The notes below the pieces were generated by a model. It saw nothing but the letters and a program-made list of their open reading frames with translations. It ran no database searches and had not been told where the DNA came from. Shown piece after piece: positions 6,669 to 13,442 of a stretch of 13,442 nucleotides of DNA. Position 1 is the first letter of the stretch; every line of letters begins with the position of its first letter. Both the position numbers and the translations under genes were made by a program. The DNA is from CAYVDH01 sp964450355 (GTDB taxonomy: Bacteria > Bacteroidota > Bacteroidia > NS11-12g > UBA955). The stretch is from assembly GCA_964450355.1 (NCBI GenBank), contig CAYVDH010000094.1, forward strand, positions 1 through 13,442, read 5' to 3'.

Positions 6669-7416
6669 TATTGCCATTGTAGGTTCAGGAAATATTGCTC
6701 AATTTTTCGCTGAATATTGGTTTAATAAACAACATAACATTCAATTTATTTTATCCAGAAATAAAGAAGAAGGCAATGCCTTAGCTACTAAGGTAAATGC
6801 ATTATATAGTCATGATTTAAACCAAAATTTTAATGGTATTGATTTGATTTTGATAGCTGTTTCAGACAATAACATTGTTCAAGTAATAGAACAATTAAAT
6901 TTACTTGATACCATAGTTTGTCATACTTCAGGAAGCACTTCCATCTCTGTTTTATTTAAATTTAAAAACAATGCGGTTATATACCCTTTACAAAGCATAT
7001 CTAAAAATAAAACGTTGAATTACCATCAAGTTCCCATCTTATTAGAATCATCAGATTTAACTACTAAGGGTGTAATTTCACATTTGTTAACAGATTTTTC
7101 TATAAAAGAAATTGACAGTGATGAAAGACTAAAATACCATCTTGCAGCTGTATTTACAAATAATTTTACAAATGCCATGTGGTTAATGATTGAATTATGG
7201 TGTAAGGAAAAGAATTTAGATTTTGGATTATTGAATTCGTTAATAAAAGAAACTACAGATAAAATGTTGGAACTAGGAACAGCTAATTCACAAACGGGTC
7301 CTGCGAAACGACACGATACTGTGACAATGAATAAGCATGTTGATTTATTATTAGAGCATAAGGAATTACAACAATTGTATGTTTTATTTAGTAAATTTAT
7401 TGAGTCAAAATACTAA
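6649..7416 (+). CDS. Rossmann-like and DUF2520 domain protein
   Basis: The 255-residue product begins with a dinucleotide-binding Rossmann fold (GSGNIA at 12-17, then IAVSD at 69-73 and CHTSGS at 91-96) and ends with an all-helical DUF2520 domain. The second half has hallmarks of that family: YPLQS (112-116), HLAAVFTNNFTN (164-175) and TGPAKRHD (216-223). The fold resembles NADP-dependent beta-hydroxyacid dehydrogenases and F420-dependent oxidoreductases, but no substrate is established for this family. The start is TTG 6649, 20 bases inside the end of ccmF; no ATG precedes the Rossmann strand, and the glycine motif would be lost with a later start. The overlap implies cotranscription with ccmF, but a role in cytochrome maturation is not shown. 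The stop overlaps that of the convergent pnuC-like gene. Confidence 0.88.
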   Translation: MIQTNSNIAIVGSGNIAQFFAEYWFNKQHNIQFILSRNKEEGNALATKVNALYSHDLNQNFNGIDLILIAVSDNNIVQVIEQLNLLDTIVCHTSGSTSISVLFKFKNNAVIYPLQSISKNKTLNYHQVPILLESSDLTTKGVISHLLTDFSIKEIDSDERLKYHLAAVFTNNFTNAMWLMIELWCKEKNLDFGLLNSLIKETTDKMLELGTANSQTGPAKRHDTVTMNKHVDLLLEHKELQQLYVLFSKFIESKY

Positions 7417-7970
7417 TTATTATGTTTCCATTGGTATAAAGCATATACCGAAAATACAGTAAATATGGACATTAATGCACTGTAAAATGGCAATGATTGT
7501 GACCAATATAAAACTGTAAAACCGATATTGATACTAATCCAATACCACCAACAAGCTCTGTCTTTTTTTATTTCTAAAAAAGTAGCTAAAACACTAAACA
7601 AGGAAAGAAATAAATCAATTTTTTGGAAGGATGTTTTAAAATAAATGACATCAATGTTTTGTATTATAACGAATATACCAAACATAGCTAAGCTAAGTAA
7701 AACGTGTTTCAAAGGTTGATAATGGTATTTAAATGGTTTTTCATTCTCAATCAATTTCCAATTAAAATACCCGGCAATACCCATAAAAAAATAAATGACA
7801 TTTAAAATGAAACTGGAGTTTAATTGAATTCTATAAAATAAAATAACACTTAACAGAGCAGCAATAGAGCCAAATATCCAAGCTTTTGCCCTTTTTTTGG
7901 AGGCAAAAAAAAGATAAATTAAAGAAGAAAAAAAGGCGCTTAATTCCAGTATTTGATTCACTTGTTGCAA
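7413..7970 (-). CDS. pnuC: PnuC-family vitamin transporter (nicotinamide riboside or thiamine)
   Basis: PnuC proteins are inner-membrane facilitators that take up nicotinamide riboside; close relatives (PnuT) carry thiamine. The 185-residue product has about seven hydrophobic segments. It shows the family pattern: a glutamate near the start of helix 1, AWIFG at 30-34, GIAGYFNWK at 64-72, and LEIKKDRACWWYWISINI at 132-149, whose tryptophans line the substrate pocket in PnuC structures. Substrate cannot be decided: no TPP riboswitch or NAD-salvage gene is adjacent. The start is unclear because no ATG exists; TTG 7970 gives 185 residues and GTG 7961 gives 182. TTG 7970 overlaps an imperfect promoter box on this strand (CATCTTTG), which makes GTG 7961 worth considering. 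The gene is divergent from the beta-barrel gene and convergent with the DUF2520 gene. Confidence 0.88.
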   Translation of the reverse strand: MQQVNQILELSAFFSSLIYLFFASKKRAKAWIFGSIAALLSVILFYRIQLNSSFILNVIYFFMGIAGYFNWKLIENEKPFKYHYQPLKHVLLSLAMFGIFVIIQNIDVIYFKTSFQKIDLFLSLFSVLATFLEIKKDRACWWYWISINIGFTVLYWSQSLPFYSALMSIFTVFSVYALYQWKHNN

Positions 7971-8000
7971 AGATGATTCTAAAATTAAGATTTGTATAAT

Positions 8001-8008
8001 TATTTTTG
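8001..8008 (+). promoter_or_regulatory. putative -7 promoter box (TATTTTTG) for the beta-barrel protein gene
   Basis: TATTTTTG fits TAnnTTTG and ends ten bases before the proposed TTG start at 8019, so the transcript leader would be only about five bases. No -33 TTG was found at 17-23 bases. The T-rich surroundings raise the chance of a random match. Confidence 0.35.
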
Positions 8009-8018
8009 CTTTCTTTTT

Positions 8019-8672
8019 TTGAAAAAAACTATAATCATCATATTGTTTGTAAATTTTACTTTAGCTAAAGCACAGTTAAATAGACATATAATTGATACAA
8101 TAAGATACGATTTAAAACAATCTAAAAAACTATATGTCAGTTTGGACTTTAAAAACACTTTTGTAAGTGATTTATCTACAAAAATGTTCGGTTTGCAATT
8201 AGGCTATATATTTAATAAAAGAACAAGCCTTTACATTGGCTATTACGGAGCTAATAAAGCGAGTAAAGTAGTGGCTAACCCAACAGCTTTGCAAGGAAAA
8301 ACTGATTCAAACACAATGTATCAAAATTATGGGTTAAATTATTTTAATGTAGGAATAGATTATATATTTTACAACTCTAAAAGGTGGAGATTTTCTATCC
8401 CATTGTCTGTGGGTAAAGGTACGGGATACAGTCAATTATCTACTCAAAAAAATACCTTTGCCACAACTAAAACAAATGTAGTTCCCTTTGAATTTGCCTT
8501 GTATGGAAGTTATAAAATTACTTGGTGGCTGTGGTTTGGGGCAGGGATGGGAAGTAGAATTATATTGAACAATAAAAGCGGATACAACGGTACATTTTAC
8601 AGCATAGGATTGCAGCTAAAGACTGGTGAAATATACCGCAGAACAAAAAATTTTATTAAAGAAAAATTTTAG
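8019..8672 (+). CDS. secreted outer-membrane beta-barrel-like protein, function unknown
   Basis: From TTG 8019 the frame encodes 217 residues with a clean signal peptide (MKKTIIIILFVNFTLAKAQ; likely cleavage after AKA, before Q19). An upstream in-frame TTG at 7992 would put nine extra residues before the KK of the signal peptide and lies ahead of the putative promoter box, so it is rejected. The mature part alternates polar and hydrophobic residues with many aromatic and glycine residues (for example LGYIFNKRTSLYIGYYG, YFNVGIDYIFY, WWLWFGAGMGSR, FYSIGLQLKTG). This is the pattern of short outer-membrane beta-strands, and the size suits an 8-10 stranded barrel. I do not recognise a specific family. 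The stop overlaps the stop of the convergent thioredoxin-like gene by four bases. Function is open; possibilities include a porin-like or structural outer-membrane protein. Confidence 0.72.
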   Translation: MKKTIIIILFVNFTLAKAQLNRHIIDTIRYDLKQSKKLYVSLDFKNTFVSDLSTKMFGLQLGYIFNKRTSLYIGYYGANKASKVVANPTALQGKTDSNTMYQNYGLNYFNVGIDYIFYNSKRWRFSIPLSVGKGTGYSQLSTQKNTFATTKTNVVPFEFALYGSYKITWWLWFGAGMGSRIILNNKSGYNGTFYSIGLQLKTGEIYRRTKNFIKEKF

Positions 8673-10330
8673 TTGTTGTTTTGAGGAGCTGGAGCCGGAG
8701 CAGTCGTTTCCTCTTTCTTTTTTTCAACTGGTGGAATAGGTTTTTCTTTGATGATACCATCTTCATAAAAAAGTGACTCAATGAAGAATTCAAGTTGGTG
8801 TTCATCTATTTTTTTACCAATAATTTTTCCGCTATTATCAAGTACAAATAATGTAGGATTGGCAACAATGTTATAATCGTATTTATTTATTGGCCAAGGA
8901 TAATAACGACTTGTTTTGCAAACATTTATCCATTCATGTAATTCAGGTTTTTTTCTCATCATTTCCATCCATTCATTGTATTTGTTTTCAGTAGATACGG
9001 CATATACTTTTAAACCAATGCCTTTGTGTTTTTGAAAAACAGCATTCACAACTGGAATTACTTCTTTGCAATGACCACAAGTAGGGTCGTAAAAGAATAA
9101 AATGGTGTATTTTCCTAAATTTTCATACAATCTGTGGAGTTTACCAGCGGTGTCTTCCATGTTTAAATCGGGAGCCACTTTGCCACACATTGTTGGAATA
9201 GCTTTTTTGCTTTCTTCACACATTTTACGAAAACCTGCTGTGTCATTGTACCACCAAGCATCGCCTGAACAATAGTATTTATTAATCATGTGAATGGTCA
9301 CATTGTCTTGACACATGATTTTTCTATCTTGAAATTTGTTGGTTAATGATTGAATGAAATACTTATTTGTTTCTGATAGTGGTTTTGTTTTACCTATGAT
9401 GTAGTCAACTGCAACAATCAAACTATCAGGGTCTTGAACAATTACTTTATCAATGTATTCATTTAATTTATTGTTCAATAAACCTTGGGGAGCTCTTATA
9501 AGTGCATCGCAATTGAAATCAACATTGTCCCAATAGTGGTTCTTAAAATATTTATAGCCAAAAAGACTGTCTTTTTTTTCATCAAAATCTGGAACTTTAA
9601 TTTGCTTAAATGCTGTAAACAATTTTGAAAGTAAATATTTAGGGTTTTTTGCAATGTAATTATCTCTGTATCTGGCGTCTTGAGCATCAAGAGTATCCAT
9701 TTTTGTTTTAATGATAAGCTCTTGATCTTTGTTACCTGTTGTTTTGGCTTGTTTATAATCTTGGTCCATTTTGAACCTGGTTTCACCATACAAACGTCTT
9801 ATTTTTTGATATTCAGCAAACGATTCGTTTTCTAAAGAACCTATGATTTTAATTTTTCTGTCGTCCATGGAGGTATCAGATTCAAAACTAAAATCTTGAT
9901 CATCAGTAATAGGCAACTCATAATATCCATTTAGTTCTGGAAATACAATCATGTACATTCCATGTTGAAGTTTTGGACTACCAGTAAATTTACCAACACC
10001 ATTGGCATCCAAGAAACAAGTATCTCTAAAGTATTGTTTATCACCAAAATTATCTGCTAAATACATGGGTACATTTTTAAACCCATTAATTTTAACTTTA
10101 ATGCTGTACGACCCTTTAGTTCTACCAACATTGTTAGGATTCTTTTTTAATTCTTCTAAAGTAAAGGCAGCTCCATTGGAATTAGGCACTGGTTTTACTG
10201 CTGGTTTAACTGGTTTAGGTTTTGGTTTAGTCGTATTTGATTTACCTTTTGTTGCGTTTTGAGCATGAGAATTTAAACTCAAAAACAGAAATGAAAACAA
10301 GGTTATGGATAAGAAAAATGTTTTTTTCAT
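8669..10330 (-). CDS. secreted thioredoxin-like protein with DUF4369- and DUF5106-type regions
   Basis: The 553-residue product starts at ATG 10330 with a signal peptide (residues 1-23, cleavage after SHA, before Q24). A Lys/Pro/Thr-rich linker follows at 25-55. Residues about 72-165 resemble DUF4369 (YSIKVKINGFKNVPMYL, D-T-C-F-L-D-A-N-G). Residues about 170-375 are helical and resemble DUF5106. A thioredoxin/redoxin domain occupies 385-520: FFYDPTCGHCK (412-422) holds the active-site C418-G-H-C421, and NPTLFVLD (491-498) provides the cis-proline. The tail (525-553) is Pro/Glu/Ala-rich. Such proteins are periplasmic or surface-exposed thiol-disulfide oxidoreductases common in Bacteroidota; the natural substrate is unknown. 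Several extra cysteines (105, 274, 340, 354, 371, 382, 471) lie outside the active site. It is not a CcmG: it is far larger and lies in a separate unit from the ccm genes. Confidence 0.9.
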   Translation of the reverse strand: MKKTFFLSITLFSFLFLSLNSHAQNATKGKSNTTKPKPKPVKPAVKPVPNSNGAAFTLEELKKNPNNVGRTKGSYSIKVKINGFKNVPMYLADNFGDKQYFRDTCFLDANGVGKFTGSPKLQHGMYMIVFPELNGYYELPITDDQDFSFESDTSMDDRKIKIIGSLENESFAEYQKIRRLYGETRFKMDQDYKQAKTTGNKDQELIIKTKMDTLDAQDARYRDNYIAKNPKYLLSKLFTAFKQIKVPDFDEKKDSLFGYKYFKNHYWDNVDFNCDALIRAPQGLLNNKLNEYIDKVIVQDPDSLIVAVDYIIGKTKPLSETNKYFIQSLTNKFQDRKIMCQDNVTIHMINKYYCSGDAWWYNDTAGFRKMCEESKKAIPTMCGKVAPDLNMEDTAGKLHRLYENLGKYTILFFYDPTCGHCKEVIPVVNAVFQKHKGIGLKVYAVSTENKYNEWMEMMRKKPELHEWINVCKTSRYYPWPINKYDYNIVANPTLFVLDNSGKIIGKKIDEHQLEFFIESLFYEDGIIKEKPIPPVEKKKEETTAPAPAPQNNN

Positions 10331-10341
10331 GGTATTTTTAG

Positions 10342-10349
10342 CAAAAATA
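10342..10349 (-). promoter_or_regulatory. putative -7 promoter box (TATTTTTG) for the thioredoxin-like gene
   Basis: On the minus strand TATTTTTG matches TAnnTTTG. It ends 11 bases before the ATG at 10330, giving a very short leader of about five bases. A TTG lies upstream with a spacer of about 24 bases, slightly longer than usual. Confidence 0.4.
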
Positions 10350-10408
10350 GAATTCTTTTGTGAAATTATAAGACAACAATTTTGCCAAAATAGTTTACTG
10401 ACACAATT

Positions 10409-10741
10409 ATGACAAATAAGAATTTTTTTGAAAACGTGTACGAAGTAGTCAAATTAATACCCCAAGGTAGAGTAACAAGTTATGGCGCTATTGCTAACTA
10501 TTTGGGAGCTAAATCGGCCAGTAGAATGGTGGGTTGGGCGATGAATCAAAGCCATAATTTACCCGAAAAAATTCCTGCTCACAGGGTTGTTAATAGGATA
10601 GGTTTACTGACAGGTCAGGCGCATTTTTGGGGTGAATCCATGAAAGAATTGCTGGAAAAGGAACAAATTGTCATCATTGATAATCAAATTCAAAATTTCG
10701 AAAAGGTATTTTGGGACCCCAATAAAGAATTAGAATTGTAA
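10409..10741 (+). CDS. alkyltransferase-like (ATL) protein of the MGMT family, Cys replaced by Ala
   Basis: The 110-residue product is the DNA-binding domain of the O6-methylguanine-DNA methyltransferase family without the N-terminal domain. IPQGRVTSYGAIA (17-29) is the first family motif, with Y25. SASRMVGWAMNQ (36-47) contains the arginine finger (R39) that flips the damaged base. The acceptor motif, normally P-C-H-R-V, here reads P-A-H-R-V (56-60), so alkyl transfer to cysteine is impossible. Proteins of this kind (ATLs; tryptophan in E. coli YbaZ and S. pombe Atl1, alanine in a Thermus homologue) bind O6-alkylguanine tightly and hand it to nucleotide excision repair. That role is inferred from the family. 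ATG 10409 is a clear start, divergent from the thioredoxin-like gene with a 78-base gap. No convincing promoter box was found for it. The gene stands alone; a 111-base gap follows. Confidence 0.93.
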   Translation: MTNKNFFENVYEVVKLIPQGRVTSYGAIANYLGAKSASRMVGWAMNQSHNLPEKIPAHRVVNRIGLLTGQAHFWGESMKELLEKEQIVIIDNQIQNFEKVFWDPNKELEL

Positions 10742-10852
10742 ACTGTTTTAAAATGAAAACTTACCCTTTTAAAAATTAACATCAGGTAAAAAATAAAACA
10801 ATAAATAATAGAAATTTGAATTATTATTGCTAAGTATTTGTATTTTTATAAC

Positions 10853-11548
10853 ATGAACCACCAAGATAAATTATATTTATTAGAAGAGACTTTAAAAAAA
10901 ACAATTGAATTTGTTCAAAATGATTCTGCTAAACTCAGTAGCAGCTTTGTTTCAGATTATGTTAAGAACAAAGCCATAGAAATTTATAACTTGGCTAATG
11001 AATTATCTGTTCAGAAATTAATTGATGCTAAAGTTCCTGAAATTAAAATCATTAAAAAACAAGAATTAGAAATACAAGAAGAACCTATTAAACCTGTAGT
11101 TAAAGAAGAAATTAAAGAAGAACCACAGATTATTAAACCTGAACCAATTCAAACCATAGTAGATGTTCCAAAACCCATTGAAAAACCAGAGCCAAAAAAA
11201 CCTTTGATAATCAATGAAGAAGAAGATGATGAAAAAATAAACATCAACGAAAAAATTGCTAAAACACAACAACCTGTTGTTAATATTGCTGACAAATTAA
11301 AAGAAACACCTATAAAAGAATTAGTAAAAGCCATTTCAATAGGAAAGAAATTTGAATTTATTAACGAATTGTTCGAGGGCAATGCTGAGGCCTATAAAGA
11401 TTATATCAAACAAATAGAAAATGCTGGTTCTTTTCAAAATGCCATGACATATACTGAAACAAACTTTACAGAAACTCCAGCATGGCAAGAAAATGAAAAG
11501 TTGGTGATGGACATGATGCTATTGATTAAGCGTAGGTACATGAATTAA
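10853..11548 (+). CDS. conserved acidic/proline-rich hypothetical protein
   Basis: The 231-residue product has three parts. Residues 1-60 are helical with no signal peptide. Residues 65-135 form a low-complexity linker rich in Glu, Lys and Pro (KPVVKEEIKEEPQ, KPEPIQ, KPIEKPEPKKP, then EEEDDE). Residues 146-231 are a compact helical domain containing PIKELVKAISIGKKFEFINELFEGNAEAY and ending in LIKRRYMN. The C-terminal pattern (I-G-x-x-x-K-F-x-F-I-x-E-L-F) recurs, in my memory, in uncharacterised Bacteroidota proteins, but I know no function or domain name. ATG 10853 is chosen over an in-frame TTG at 10838, which lies in a possible degraded promoter (TTG 10816-10818, then TATTTG 10835-10840). 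The gene ends nine bases before comEC on the same strand, so the two are probably cotranscribed. Likely cytoplasmic. Confidence 0.82.
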   Translation: MNHQDKLYLLEETLKKTIEFVQNDSAKLSSSFVSDYVKNKAIEIYNLANELSVQKLIDAKVPEIKIIKKQELEIQEEPIKPVVKEEIKEEPQIIKPEPIQTIVDVPKPIEKPEPKKPLIINEEEDDEKININEKIAKTQQPVVNIADKLKETPIKELVKAISIGKKFEFINELFEGNAEAYKDYIKQIENAGSFQNAMTYTETNFTETPAWQENEKLVMDMMLLIKRRYMN

Positions 11549-11557
11549 AAAAAATTC

Positions 11558-13442
11558 ATGTTTAGTTGGCATGTTATACCGTTTGCTAGGGTTTTAATTC
11601 CTTTTGTATTAGGCATATTTTTATCCATTTATACCCCTATACGATTTGAAATTTTAATCGTATCTTTCATATTGAGTATTACTGTTTTTGTATCCTTTTT
11701 GGTTTACAATAAATACAAAAAGTTATACAGAACAACGTGGCAGGGTTGCATTGTTTTTCTCATTTTTCTTCAATTAGGATTTTTAAGGTTGTACCTTTTT
11801 AATCATCAAAACAGCAAGTATTCAATTCAAGAAAGTGTCATTCATGCCAATATCATTTTAATTGAAATTAAAGAATCGGTAGTAGAAAAAGAAAAATTTT
11901 ACAGGGCATATTCAGAGGTAATTTGGAGAATTGATTCATCAGAAAAGCACATAAAAGTTAAAGGTAAAATCCTGACTTATTTTAAAAAAAATACATTTAA
12001 AAATAAACCTAAAATTGGAGAAAGATACCTTATACATTCCAATTTGATAGCAATTAATGAAGCTTGCAATCCAGGTGAATTTGATTATAAGCAATACTTA
12101 TCTTATCAAAATATTCATTTTCAGCAATTTATTGATTCAACAAATTTCTTAAAGCAAGTAAAACCAAATGCCACTTTGTTTTCTTTTGCTACGGAATTTA
12201 GAGATAAATGTTTACAGATTTTAAAAACATACTTAACCAGTAAGAATGAATTAGGAGTAGCAGAAGCCTTGTTGTTGGGTTATAAAGACGATCTTGACCC
12301 TGAGATAGTTTCTGCTTTTTCAAGAACAGGTACATTGCATGTATTAGCAGTAAGTGGTTTACATTCTGCATTGATATTCATGGTATTGTCATTTTTAACC
12401 CTTCCATTATCACGAAATAAAAGGGGTGAATACTTACAAGTACTGATTATTTTGATTGGTATATGGAGTTATGCATTCATAACAGGGCTTTCGTCTTCAG
12501 TATTGAGAGCTTCTGTAATGTTTACATTCATTAATGTTGGTAAATTATTTAAGTATAGAACTAACATCTATAACAACATTTTTTCAAGTGCATTTTTCTT
12601 GCTCTTATTTAATCCTTATTATGTAGTAGATGTAGGCTTTCAATTGTCGTATTTGGCCGTCATTGGAATAGTGTTTATACAACCATTAATTGACAAACTT
12701 TACCATCCAAAATACTGGATAGATAAATACATTTGGGGAGTTTTATCGGTTAGTATTGCTGCACAATTGTTTACTTTTCCAATTAGTATTTATTATTTTC
12801 ATCAGTTTCCAAATTATTTTATGCTTTCTAATTTGTTAATTATTCCTTTAACTAGTTTGATTTTAATGGGTTTATTGTTGTTGTTATCTGTAAGTTATTT
12901 CAGTACTATATCACTATACCTTGGCAAATTACTTATTGGTTTGATTGAATTTAATAATTGGTTGGTAGTTAAAATAGATAATTTACCCAATTCCTACATG
13001 AATGGGCTATACTTTACTTTTATGGAGTTGATTCTATTATATGCTTTGATTTTTATCATAGCTTCGTATGTAATTCACAGAAGAAAATGGCAGTTTTTTG
13101 TTGTTTTAATGGTTGTATTAATGATTAGTACATCATTTAGTTATAGAGGCATAAAACAAAAAAGTCAAAGAATAATGACTGTTCATAAAATAAAAGGACA
13201 CGATGTGTTTACATGCATAATAGGGAAAAAAGTATTTTTAATTTCTGATTCTGGGTTTTTAGAAAATAAAGCAAGTATTAAATTTTATTTAGAACCAAAC
13301 TTTTGGCAAAAAGGAGTCAAAGAAATAGTTAAAGTAAATTTGAACAAAAATTACATTTCAAATCATTTAATGGTTGAAGGAGGCAAGGGTTTTCAATTTT
13401 TTGACAAAAAAATGACAATTAATGAAACAAATCAAAATGAAC
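11558..13442 (+). CDS. comEC: ComEC/Rec2-family DNA uptake channel protein, 3' end missing
   Basis: The frame opens at ATG 11558 and runs without a stop to the right edge (628 codons visible). ComEC forms the inner-membrane channel that brings single-stranded DNA into the cytoplasm during natural transformation. Residues 1-80 contain hydrophobic helices, and residues about 85-215 form the soluble N-terminal region (DUF4131-like), including ACNPGEFDYKQYLSYQNI. The Competence domain follows; its most diagnostic segment, HVLAVSGLHSALI, begins at H261. Further typical blocks are ITGLSSSVLRASVMF and FNPYYVVDVGFQLSYLAVIGI, with repeated membrane helices to about residue 530. The last 100 visible residues are soluble and show no HxHxDH metallo-beta-lactamase motif, so that domain appears absent, as I believe is common in Bacteroidota ComEC of about 650-700 residues. 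The preceding gene ends nine bases upstream. Confidence 0.92.
   Translation, partial: MFSWHVIPFARVLIPFVLGIFLSIYTPIRFEILIVSFILSITVFVSFLVYNKYKKLYRTTWQGCIVFLIFLQLGFLRLYLFNHQNSKYSIQESVIHANIILIEIKESVVEKEKFYRAYSEVIWRIDSSEKHIKVKGKILTYFKKNTFKNKPKIGERYLIHSNLIAINEACNPGEFDYKQYLSYQNIHFQQFIDSTNFLKQVKPNATLFSFATEFRDKCLQILKTYLTSKNELGVAEALLLGYKDDLDPEIVSAFSRTGTLHVLAVSGLHSALIFMVLSFLTLPLSRNKRGEYLQVLIILIGIWSYAFITGLSSSVLRASVMFTFINVGKLFKYRTNIYNNIFSSAFFLLLFNPYYVVDVGFQLSYLAVIGIVFIQPLIDKLYHPKYWIDKYIWGVLSVSIAAQLFTFPISIYYFHQFPNYFMLSNLLIIPLTSLILMGLLLLLSVSYFSTISLYLGKLLIGLIEFNNWLVVKIDNLPNSYMNGLYFTFMELILLYALIFIIASYVIHRRKWQFFVVLMVVLMISTSFSYRGIKQKSQRIMTVHKIKGHDVFTCIIGKKVFLISDSGFLENKASIKFYLEPNFWQKGVKEIVKVNLNKNYISNHLMVEGGKGFQFFDKKMTINETNQNE

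Noticed and set aside
7920..8018. Possible TPP riboswitch before the PnuC-type gene
   Set aside because: The gap of about 50 bases is too short, and no CTGAGA-like core was seen on either strand.
9496..10262. Open frames inside the thioredoxin-like gene (9496-9789 minus, 10002-10262 plus)
   Set aside because: Both overlap a continuous, domain-supported gene and show no family motifs.
8669..10330. Thioredoxin-like protein as the missing CcmG of the ccm system
   Set aside because: Its size, N-terminal domains and separate divergent transcription do not fit CcmG; a link to cytochrome maturation is unsupported.
10385..10408. TAGTTTAC (10391-10398) as a promoter box for the ATL gene
   Set aside because: The last two box positions do not match TAnnTTTG, and no TTG lies at the right spacing.
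11066..11382. Two Phe/Trp- and Ser-rich minus-strand frames opposite the acidic hypothetical protein
   Set aside because: They are low-complexity reverse readings of the Glu/Lys-rich linker codons.

Overview
The window reads as ordinary chromosomal DNA from an AT-rich member of the Bacteroidota. Four things support this: promoter boxes of the Bacteroidota type TAnnTTTG, absence of Shine-Dalgarno sequences before most genes, several TTG start codons, and lineage-typical families (DUF2520 Rossmann protein, DUF4369/DUF5106-type thioredoxin protein, Bacteroidota-style CcmD and CcmF). No rRNA, tRNA, CRISPR array, insertion sequence or phage gene was seen, and no gene-free stretch exceeds 300 bases.

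Left part (1-2029, minus strand): the start of a four-helix-bundle (S23/IVP-like) gene that runs off the left edge, a complete soluble subunit of proton-translocating NAD(P) transhydrogenase (pntA), and a small all-helical TerB-like protein of unknown role.

Central part (2044-7416, plus strand): a compact cytochrome c maturation (system I) operon, ccmB-ccmC-ccmD-ccmE-ccmF, followed by a DUF2520 Rossmann-fold gene that overlaps ccmF. ccmD (52 residues) is a short gene that is easily overlooked. The CcmE heme chaperone lacks the classical heme-binding histidine and instead carries a C-x3-Y motif (CPSKY). No ccmA, ccmG, ccmH or ccmI lies in the window. CcmB and CcmC would move or present heme with an ATPase encoded elsewhere, CcmD would help release CcmE, CcmE would carry heme, and CcmF would ligate it to apocytochrome.

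Right part (7413-13442): a PnuC-type vitamin transporter (minus), a small outer-membrane beta-barrel protein (plus), a large secreted thioredoxin-like protein (minus), an alkyltransferase-like (ATL) DNA-repair protein whose acceptor cysteine is alanine (plus), a conserved acidic/proline-rich hypothetical protein (plus), and a nearly complete ComEC/Rec2 DNA-uptake channel gene (plus) running off the right edge.

I did not find a convincing undescribed system. The most noteworthy points are the C-x3-Y type Ccm cluster, a perfect 13-bp tandem duplication spanning the ccmC start codon, the Cys-to-Ala ATL protein, the recurring TTG starts with promoter boxes very close to them, and two convergent gene pairs whose stop codons overlap through the same 4-bp sequence.
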